A stretch of DNA of 64,000 nt from Lineus longissimus (taxonomy: Eukaryota > Nemertea > Pilidiophora > Heteronemertea > Lineidae): contig NC_088314.1 of assembly GCF_910592395.1 (NCBI RefSeq), positions 18,808,070 through 18,872,069 of the forward strand, in the 5' to 3' direction. The translations under genes were made by a program, and so were the position numbers. Positions 1 through 10,700 of the stretch are shown in pieces. A model generated the notes under the pieces. The model was not told the origin of the DNA and searched no databases. It was given only the letters and a program-made list of their open reading frames with translations. How positions within the stretch are numbered: position 1 is the first letter of the stretch; each line of letters opens with the position of its first letter.

Positions 1-296
1 AATCTGTTCTTTTTCCACATATTTTTGGTATTTTCTTGATATATTTGGAAAATAATTCACCTCTTTTTGAAAATGCTTTCAAGTCAAAAATTAATCAGAA
101 ATAGAGCTACAGAAGGTCTCAAATGAACAATTAGTATGGACTTGTATCTGGAAAAGTTGGAATAGCACCAACATCTTAGCAAAACATTTGTATATTTTTG
201 CTGTGAAAAAACTCATAGCTTAAACACGAGTAGTATAGTACGTGTATGTTGTTCTTGACTTCCAATGAGGTGACACGGTGTGGCGGCACTGCTTTT

Positions 297-528
297 AATA
301 GATTCTAGGCGGGGAAATTCAAAAATCCGATTCAGACTATTTTCACAATAGACTTCAGAAAATCAGATGGGGGCCAATTGCACTATGATAATAGGCGATC
401 TTGGATAGGTTGTATTGTGTTGCGGACATAATTAATTGAAGCGACCTCTTTTATCCATTTGAGATCTATTTTCAAACAAAAAATTTGAATTTAAACCAAA
501 CATTTGAATTTCCCGCCTAGAATCTATT
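297..528. mobile_element. MITE with 26-bp terminal inverted repeats
   Basis: Left end AATAGATTCTAGGCGGGGAA and its continuation ATTCAAA are mirrored at the right end (TTTGAATTTCCCGCCTAGAA then TCTATT), with one extra G on the left. Internal sequence is non-coding. No clear target-site duplication was seen, so the superfamily is unknown. Confidence 0.75.
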
Positions 529-592
529 TATAGCCACTGGCGGTCGAAAACGACATACTACTAACACTAATAACATTTTCTCTGTGGCCTCT

Positions 593-718
593 AACTGCCC
601 TAGTTAGAAAGCCTGAATCCATTACGAAACCGCATGTTTGTCAGACATTGCCTGTAATTCAGCGATGTGGAAATAGAGGGCAGCAGCTGCAGTGACCTCA
701 TTATCGCGGAATGCTATT
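593..718 (+). mobile_element. Truncated copy of the 370-bp inverted-repeat element
   Basis: About 126 bp, from AACTGCCCTAGTTAGAAAGC to CGCGGAATGCTATT, nearly identical to the right third of the element at 37801-38170. The left two thirds, with the other terminal repeat, are missing. Confidence 0.85.
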
Positions 719-1601
719 GAAGTCTTATGTATTTTTAAAGGTTTTGCCCAACTGTGGCTTCTATTTCATTGACATATCAGAGAGTTTAAGTTTTGGTAAA
801 ATTATTCAAGACTGCTTTTACAGTTTTATCTGGGTTGTCATAGGACATATGACAACACCAAATATTCCTAATTACGTATTTTCCATTACAATCTTAATTT
901 CATCCCTTTTAGGGTTAGTATTCACAACTTATCCAGATAAAAACATTTGTTAGTAGATCTTGCAATGGCATGCCATCTTTATGTGTAGTGTCCAGCCAAA
1001 ATCTCATCACATCAAAATGTCCCCATAGGTTAGTAGAGTGAAAACAGCCTTGCTTTTTAGACCTTAAAATTCTCACTTGGGGTTCTACTGAGGAGATTTT
1101 TTCTTTAATCAAAATTGACAGTTCGATTAGAGAAGGAATTAGGTTGGGTTTTTTAATGTGTTTTAGATACAACTTTTGCTTTTGCTTGCACTGATTTGCG
1201 ACCTTGTAGGCTTGAAGCCTAATTTACTACCTTTCTCACGATTTTCTCATCCTGAGAAAGGAGACGAAATGTATCCATCAAACCAAATGTGAAAGTCAAA
1301 ATAGATACACAATGGCTAAAAAAGTAACATTACTTTTAATGGTAGATAACAACTGCACAGAATGTAAAAGCATGGCCATTTGTAATCTCATAACTGGGGA
1401 TGTTCTGGAATGAGGATGTTTTGACTGTTAAACTGTCTTCATCGTGTTTTGTGCAGAGATCATCACTGGTAGTTTCCGTAATATGCAGATGACATGGCAT
1501 TTAAGATGAAGCAAATAAAATCATGAGCAATAAACTATGAACACAGATCACACAGAAAATAAACACACTTCTATCAAACATCTTCAATGTTGACAGCTTA
1601 C

Positions 1602-1794
1602 TTGTTGCAGCTGCAGCCTATCGCGCCCTCTTTCTTTCGGCGCCCAAACGAGTCATGGCGCCGATACAAAGTCAAAATATTTTCACATGCTTTGGTACCT
1701 ATGACTGACGGTGTGTAATTTAATGTTCGCGCTTCCCAAAGTTTCCAGAAGAGGCGATTTTCTTCATCGTAATCTAGCGGCTGGGCGTCATACA
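1602..1794 (-). CDS. alpha2delta alternative exon 28d (Cys-rich, array copy 4)
   Basis: 193 nt, 2 bases in, 2 out, acceptor TTTACCACAG, donor GTAAGC. Encodes [20 protein letters not shown], then [20 protein letters not shown] and [20 protein letters not shown]. It keeps NYT, the first Cys and the H(D/E)SF block, but lacks the second sequon and has C-S-C instead of CxxC. This is the last recognised coding exon; the common downstream exon must lie beyond the left edge or was missed. Confidence 0.9.
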
Positions 1795-4700
1795 CTGTGG
1801 TAAACAAGCGACAAACGGGTGAAAGTTTTTCAATTACATAGCGTGCTTACCCATTGGCCAAGTTGTGACCTGAACTTTTAGAACATGAAAAAGTGTGTAG
1901 GAAAATGCTGAGTTCTGCGATGGTTTGGTGCATATAACATTGTAGACTTGTAATGTTCTTTCAATCCAGGTTTATCTGTCGCATATCATGTGATGGTTTA
2001 TCCTTTCTGTAATGGTCGAATCATTGGAGATCTGTAATGGTTTAGCCAATAAAGACATGTAATGATTCATCCACAGTATACCTTGTGATCCTTAACCTTT
2101 TTTCAGATCTTTTCAGATATTATGTGACAGTTTTTCTTTTTCAGCTGTCATGGTTTGATCTTTGCAGATCTGTAATAGCTTACCCATTGCAGATATCAAA
2201 CAGTTCACCCACTGCATATCTGTACTGTTTAACCACAGTGCAGAGTTCTGAAGGGTTTCATAAATCAAAAAGATTTGGAACTATTTTTACATTGCAAGTT
2301 CTAAGAACATTTATGTCAAATCATTGCAGAGCCCACACATGTTGATACACACAGAGGGGTTTGGTGCAAGGGTGGTACGTCTTACTTTAGAACAGGATGC
2401 ATATTAGTTGTCACAAAACTTTTGAAATTGTCTTCAAAATGTCACTGAAATAGAAATGCCTCACAATCGTGAATGGCATCAGAGAAATGGTGAGTTAGAT
2501 TATATTTTGGATGTGAAAAGACAGTATCGCGTTCCAAACAGGCCAAAGCGTATTGGATAATGCATTACAATTGCAATATTGCAAAGGCGTGTACCATACA
2601 AGGAGTCAGCCAGTAGCACACAGCATGCAAATTCATATGAGTTGTTATTTCTGATAGGAAGAGGAAGGAGGAAAGAAGAGGACAGAGAAAGAGCAACTTT
2701 TGGAGTCCACCATCAAAGGTAGCTATTCCTCTTTAATGTGGGATATGCTTGAAACAGCTGTTATTAACTCCAACTTGAAATCTGTATCACATTCCAAGTC
2801 AGAGGACAGAGTAAGGTAATGTGTTACAATTATAGCCTCTGTGCGCATGGATGTGTACTACCAGCTGTTTTCTACACTGTAGGAGCTATACTTGTACCAA
2901 GTTACCTTACATCAAGAATTCCAAAAGTGAAAGAAGGTTCTGTTGGAAACGTCAGTATGAAAAGGTTACTGGTCAATTGGCGTAAGGACCTTTCTTTAGT
3001 AACCAGTAGCCAGAAAAGGTAACTGATGTTACCAGAGCAAAGCAATGGAGTATTGTACAATTCAAAAGTTTGGAAACAATAAAGTCTGCATCCAATAGCA
3101 ACTCTGACCACACTTCGAGACATCACGACGTGGAGACAACAATACAGTGACGACACCACCTATTGGCCAGTAGAACAACCAATCAGTCTGTGTCTTTGAT
3201 GAGTACTTTTCATGGTGATAAACAGTGCCATCTAGTGGTCACTACAGAAATGAAAACTACACCCCTTTTCCAATACGAAAACGTTATCAGCCTGCTTCAA
3301 ATAGTCTTGACAATAGGTGATACCATTTTCTATTCAAGGGGACTAAGTCACTCACAAAATAAGCTGCATGTACACCAAACTGACTAGGGTGGATGGACCA
3401 GCATTCAGGCAGGCATAAATGTTTACGAAACAACACTGAGTCAACAGCATACGGGTAAACATTTAGCTCAGATACATGTACGACACTTCCAAACTATATC
3501 TTGCATCAAAAAGGACCTATGGCGTCGTCTAATAGTGACCCAACTTGTTAGGAGCAGCTGCTGTACATTGTAGTGCAAACATATGCAAAGACAAGAGACT
3601 CATCAGGCAAACGTCACATGTGAAAAAGTACAGTGCAGTGTAGTCAATTGTGACGAGGGATGTTACTTTTAACCAGAACGGTAAATTTGCACTGATAGTC
3701 ACCCCTCTTGCTGATTAAAGAATAATTCTTACTCGATGATTGGAGTACATGACTGGTATTACAGGGCAATGCATGCAATATGACTACCATCTGAGTTCCA
3801 GCAGAGAGGGAGTCCACATGTTCATATGACTCACTGGATAGTTGGCATTGCGTCAGCATTTTGAGAACAGCAGAAAAGTTGACGCATATACTCTAAAGTT
3901 TGCTATCAATGTCATATTTATAAATGTATAAGCGATAGGCATAAGCAGTAGCATATTTCTAAATGGAGAGCTCAGTACTTAACCGTAGTCAAAACTGATG
4001 AAAACTACAGGTTGGGAACATTGTGGGTCAAATGAATCGATTCATCAGATTCAAATCGCTGCCAAGCCACTTTCAAGGCAACACCAGTTGCTAGTTGCCA
4101 AGTCCTGATATATTTCATTTCATCCTGCCCTTGGCTCTGCTTATAGCTGCCAAGTCGGTCTATAGGCTTAATAGCAGGGAGCCACTGACCAACAATTTAG
4201 TCTCAGAAAAAAGAAGAATATTTTACTTAATGTAATGTTCGAATATGTTGCTTCTCCTCGTTTTTAAACAACTATGTTTCAACTAGTAGTCAAGAGTAAC
4301 CAACATATTCAAACACCATTAAAGCCTTCCTCAAAATGTCTTTTAAATGATGCCACATGTACTTTTAAGAATCTAGAACAACTGATATCACAATTAGTTT
4401 GGTCATCATTACAAGGAACCATAGCCTCTTACAAGTCAAGACAAATTGGACTCCTACATCTAACTGAGCACTACATCGTTCCAGAATTAAATCATCCTTA
4501 CTTGTTACAAGACTGACAATTAAACATTGTTCCTTGGATTTTCTTGTTAAAACTTTCGTGTATCACAAATAAATTTGACTTTTTCTCACAAGTTGTGTTG
4601 CCAATTACGGCGGGGGTGAAGTTGGCTTGCAACGCCATTTGCCGGAGCCAGAACTCCCTCTGAATCTGTTCATAGTCTTCGTAACCCTCATAACCAGAAT

Positions 4701-7700
4701 CGTACGAACCGTACTCATCCCCACCATAAGACCCGTAGTAATCTATGATGCAAGAGAAAATAAAGAAAATAGTTTGAGACACTAGCTTTTAAAGTTTATT
4801 CACATGTATGCATGTTGGTAGCAGACTTCACTGGCCATCTGAGATTCCTGGCTTTAGGTAATGCTATAACAATCCTTGGTGCAGAATCGACAAGTCAGTA
4901 TTCGCTTACATAACGGGGAAACAATACTTCCAATAGAAAGTGGTGACGCAGAACTACTACCAATGCAGGACAATGTGCAATAGCTGTGGTCTACAAGTTT
5001 GGTCATGAAAACGAATTACAGGCCCTTTAAACTCAAGTACATAGCACATAGTCCCTTGAACTCAAGAAATATTGGATGCAACATGTACCTGAGCGCGGAA
5101 GTGCGTTTTTAACTGAAATATTCCTTACTTGTTGCAAATTTGACAATTTAACAATGCTCCTTGAGTTTTCTTGTTAAAACTGTCGTGCATCACAAACACG
5201 TTTGACCTTTTCACACACGTTGTGTTGCCGATGATTGCAGGCGTAATATTGGCTTGTAGCGCCATTTGTCGCCGCCAGAACATGGCATTTAGTTCTGCAT
5301 AATCTTCGTACCCATTATAGGCCTGATACGAACCGTATGCATCACCGTATGACAGGTATTCTAGTATGTGAAAGAAAATACAGAGAGATTTTGAGAAGGA
5401 ATCGAAGATTTTGCAAAAGAATTTCAGCATTATTGTCACAACACTCAGTTTGATTCTCTGTTCTTCTTGATATCAAGATTAACGTATCATCACATTCCCT
5501 TGGTGTCAAAGACTGCTCAACTAGAATTAAGGCCTGTGTTTCAAAAGACAGTTGGAAATGGTTGAACGGACCCACTTTCGTCTTGGTCCAGTAAGTTCGC
5601 ATGACCTTAAACTGGAAGCATTGAACTTCAAGGTCGGGATTATATTGATAAACAGCCTGAAACAGATCACTTTCATGACTGAAATCAAAGAGAATTTGCT
5701 TTATTATTGTGTTAATGTTTATAGAATTATATTTCATACCACAATAGTAACTGTCCAACACCTCTACAAATGTTTAGGCCCTATCCATGTGCAACCATTC
5801 GAGAATAATTTCTTTATGCTCTTATTCTTATGAACACAACAAGGAAAAAATAACAGGTTCGACACGGCAGAATGCATTTCTTAACACAGTTGCCCTGCCT
5901 GATAAACACTACAGTAACGTATCACTTTGGGTAATGCAGCTGAGATTTTCATGTATAAACAATATACTGTATACACTTTGTATAACGGAATTTTGTTTTC
6001 CATTCAATGCTTTTAGGGCATTATTTTGTTTTGGAAAGCACAGAAGTCTTGAATGGGGCACAACAGATAAAAGTTCAGGTACATTTGAATATGAAGCTGA
6101 TCCTGCATTATCTGCTCTGAAATGAACTTAAATCAAGAAATTATTTAAGTTCAAAAGAACTGAACTTAAAACGTTATTTAAGTTCAAATAAGTTGTTTCA
6201 GAAAATTTTAGAAAAATTGCATTTTGGTACTGTTTCAGAAAATTTACAGTGACATTCCTAAATGATTTAAGACCCATTAGTTTTCATATAAGAAATGGCT
6301 AATAAGGACTTTTAAAGACAATTCCCAGGATGAATTTTTCAAAACAATTCTGAAACAATCTATGGAAACAGCAAAATCTGAAATTGAAACAATGACCAGA
6401 TGAAATGGGCTATAGTCGAGCCTATCTTGATGTTGAATTGAGAAAGACGAATATTTGTTTTAAAAAAGATGCAAAAAATATGTGGATTAATGCTTATAAC
6501 AACAATAACGTGAGATCTATGCAGCATGTGATTTCAGACGATATAGTGATTGAGAGGAAGAAATCTGAAAATGAATTAGTAATCTGTTGGCAGTCTGTGA
6601 TTCAGCTTAGGGACAGGTGCAAATAAGAACCAATTATCAATGGACTGTTATCAGTATCAAGCCCTTCGAAATACATCGTTACTCATCGTTTCGAAAACTA
6701 ATTGAAATGTTCACGAAAGCATTAACACAATTCCATTTTTTTAAAGCGCTCAGTCAGCACTCTCGAGTTGCTGCTTTTCGTGTTTTGACATATGTTTTTT
6801 GTGTGTACTTCATCAAAACCATTGAACCTCAATTTGCCCAAATGGGAACCCCCCAATTAGATATGAATGTGAATACGTCAGACTGCCAATAACTGACAAA
6901 CAACGTGCAAAGCCTCTGAAGACTCAACAAATAAAAAAAAGGATTATGAGTAAGATTTATAGAGAATGCGGAAACTGTCTTGTTTGACTCAATAATTGTC
7001 CAAAAAGGTTCTTCTGAAATGTTTAAAAGGACATCCAACAAGTTACATCACAACAGCTGTTGGTGATATGCCAAGTTTCTGTGGAACTATAAATTTCAGT
7101 TTGTTTTACGAGATTCTAAGTCAAACATCGTCAGTTTCCACACACTTGCATTGGCAAGTGCAGCAACAAAACAACAGCGCCACCTTGTGGCCAAATTCAT
7201 CCTTACTTGTTACAAGTATTGCAAGGCGAGAGCATTCCCAAACGCTTCTTCCCCCAGCGTGGGTTGACGAGAAACAGATCACGCCCCATTTGACAGGAGC
7301 GGTTGCCTTTAAGGTAGGTACGATTCATAACAGTCTTCAAATTTATTTCTAAGGACTGTGTACTATCCTCGGCATAATTATCGGCTTCACCCTGCTTTCC
7401 TAGGTACAAAGATCAGACAGGTATCGACATCATTTTTTGAAATAGGCAAAGAATTTAAGCTGGGATATGAACCAGAGTCTATCTGATTTATATTGCAGAC
7501 ACCAATTTTCCACTGGTACTGCAGTGTGTTGATTAGACAAAACTAAGCCAAGGAAAAACTCTATTTTTTCAGTCAAGGTTTTCTTGGAGTTGGGGTCCTG
7601 AGACTATACTCTTTCAAAAAAGTTCAGGGGCACTACTGCTGTAGAATTTGTATTTGAGAATAGACTGTTTACTGAGGGGGTTCGGGGGAGATATAAATGA

Positions 7701-10700
7701 AATAACTGAAAAAACCTAAGTGATTATTAATAATGAGTGCATTTCATAAAGGTAAGGCTATTTACATGTAACAAAATGAAGGAAAATAATATGAAGAAAA
7801 ATTTATGAGACAAGGGACTATTCCTTTTTGAAAGATTCACCAAAACATGTTTGCTCTGAGGAATAACCATTTTGAGAAAGTTAACATCTAACATTCTTAT
7901 TTAAAAATATCTGTTTTCCAACTGAAGTAAATCAAACATGATACTGATATAAACTGAATACACATAAAGTCAACTAAATCTTTGCAACAAAAAACAGTCA
8001 TTCTGAAATATAATGCACTGAGTTAGTTTACAAGACAATAATTGGAGGGCCTAATATGAACATCACAGCAATGAGTCTTCATGTAAATTGAATGACCGGG
8101 AAATCTAGTACCTGAAATAAGAGTTGTCAAAAAATCTGCATCAACTGCATAATCAAGCAAGATTTCTCCTCCAGTTCAGTAGCATCAAAACGAAGTATCA
8201 CTTTCTCATTCAAATACCAACTACAGACTAAAGTCAAGTACTGTGTTAACTACTCCAAAACCACCAAGAAAAAATCGATGTTAGAAAAATGGTGCACTAT
8301 CTGGTTAATGGGTTAATCACTCACACATTGATGCAATAAAATTCCATAGCCAAAACATAAAAATCCCACAGCCAATATGTTAAAATGCTATCACCAACAT
8401 GTTAAAATGCCATACCGACGTGTTAAATTCCATAGCCAATGCATTAAAATTCCACACCCAGTATGTTAAAATCATTATTTATTAGACTATATTAATTAAA
8501 ATGCCACAACCATTAACAAATCAAAACTTTCATTAGCCAAGTTTACCTTTCACCATTCAGCGCCAGATTATTACTCTGCATAAACTCACTCACAGGGGAC
8601 ACACAACCCTATCTCATAATGCTTTAAGATCGAGATTTGTGCTCCTGGTGTGAGGTTATACAAAACAATAACTGAGACATTCATGAAAGACAGATGACTC
8701 ACTTTAACCCATATTTCTCAACCAGTTTTCCCTCGACTTTAACATCTACCGTGTCGCCCAAATCGATTGCCAAGTCGCCTCCCGCCATTTCGAACAAGTG
8801 ATTCCACAGTGTACATGCTTTAATGCCTTTAGTGTAGTATCCTGGCAAACACACAATGAACGTGTTAGGCAATGCTCATATCAATCTAAATATGTTGGGG
8901 CTTAATTGCAAAAAAGCGAAGTTCAAAATTCACGAAGTTCGGTGCGATTCCGCCAAGGTTGATTAGATGTTGACCTGCGAATTGGTATCTAGATCCTCAG
9001 AACCCTTTGCTCCATGGCCCCCTAAATGCCATGCCCCTGATAGAACTCCCACAGTTCTAATCCAAATGAAGTTATTGGAAAACCCCAACTTAGCAAATCA
9101 CTAAAACACGAAACTGCATCTCCACAATCTTGTTTTAGGAAACTCGATACAATTCAATCACCAGGAACACGAGAGCACGTTATTCGAAAAAGGGCCATAT
9201 TTAGGATTCCAAGAAAAAACTAATCTTCGAAATTTGTGACTTTTAAGAAAACTCTCCAAACAGTAATACGCATGGTCATTAAGTAATTAAAAGAGAAAAG
9301 AAAGAATGTTTTTCGATAACTTACCTTCAGGAGCAGGCCCAACTCCCGTCATCTCCCCTTCTTCGGCCCAGGCACCACGATTGTTCCACCAGGAAAACAA
9401 ATTAAATTGGATGATGAATCTGAAAGAGATAAAAAATCATCAACGGATTATCATTTTGGAAGCTCAGAATATTAGGTTTTCACTTACATGACTTATGCAA
9501 AATCCCACCCCAAAATGCACAGTGATGCATTGTAATTCATAGGCAAAGTGCAGTGTAGATAATTTGTTTAGGAAAAATCTCTATACTCACAAGGCTACCT
9601 CTTGTACCGCCCAGGTAAAGGAGGAAAATATCCTTTTTAATGGCTGAAATAAAACAAAAGACTTATTGAGAGATCCGACAATTTTAACATGTTGAACAAC
9701 AGAAGATATAGGATGCTTTTTTGAGTAGTAGTCAGGTGATCAGGGCCATCATCACTATCTATCAAAGTGTGTTAAACCGCTTACTGATACTTGATCAGTC
9801 ATGGTAAGAAACTGGCCCCCAGTGCCGACTTTTTATGAAACACCAACATTTACCCCGACAACGAAGCAAACAGACATTTGAAGATAGTGATGTACGCAAA
9901 TAAACGCTGGGGAATTGTGTATCTGGCAGCTGACAAATATATTGCTCGATATAAACTGTTATTCTCCTTTCTGAGAACCCACCCCACTTACTGCCGAAAT
10001 TTTTAAAGGTGGATGCATCTCTAACTGCATGAATTTGGGATTCCAATATAATTGCTCTTTTAAATGACTTAGCGGGAGAAACGAAATAGAGAAAGAGACA
10101 GATGAGTTACATAGAATTCCTGCAAAAACAATACAAGTATGACCATACTTACATTCAGTATAAAAGAGCTAGCACCAGACATGATATTATCATATATGTT
10201 GCAGACACCTTGGTAGTCATACACTGTTACCCTGAAAATGTACAGAAAGACGGTTAACACTTTCACCATTTACTTCTTCTTCAACATTTGCATTGAACTT
10301 GGATAATTTGTTCTATCCATGGACCATCCCTTCTCGAAGGTGGGATGAGTTTTTTGCAGGCCGAAATATAGGTAGTTGACAATTGGGTTAACTGGCCCAG
10401 TATAACTCTGTATTGGCCAGGGAGAAGAGTCCATCGAATGTCCTACAACTTTCAACAGACACAGAAGCCATGAGGTCATGGACAGCAGTAACAGTAATTT
10501 TATAACGAAGTGTTGTGCCATGGTTTCGTGCAACAAGTGACATTCCTTTTGACGAGTGCTGTACCTACCTCTTATAGACTTTTTTGTCTACAAGATCAGA
10601 AAGCAAGGCACCATCAACTTCACCAAAAAATTTTCCTATCTGAAATCGAAATTCAATAAAGTTATCGAACTTCAATAAAGTTACAACAATCACTTTGTGA

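Larger units (their letters stand above)
1..1601. other. Intronic/flanking DNA left of exon 28d
   Basis: No exon recognised. It holds a 232-bp MITE (297-528) and a truncated copy of the 370-bp element (593-718). The remainder is A+T-rich unique-looking sequence. The downstream common exon encoding the C-terminal anchor was sought here and not found. Confidence 0.6.

Noticed and set aside
5342-5761. 139-codon minus-strand frame overlapping exon 28b
   Set aside because: It crosses the exon 28b acceptor in a different frame and has no family similarity.
8035-8100. Another class-28 exon behind the acceptor CTTATTTCAG near 8112
   Set aside because: The phase-correct frame is open for only about 28 codons, lacks the Cys/sequon pattern and has no AA|GT donor.
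9795-10046. 83-codon minus-strand frame between exons 25 and 26
   Set aside because: Exons 25 and 26 join directly in phase and match the family, leaving no room for an insert. No acceptor in phase.
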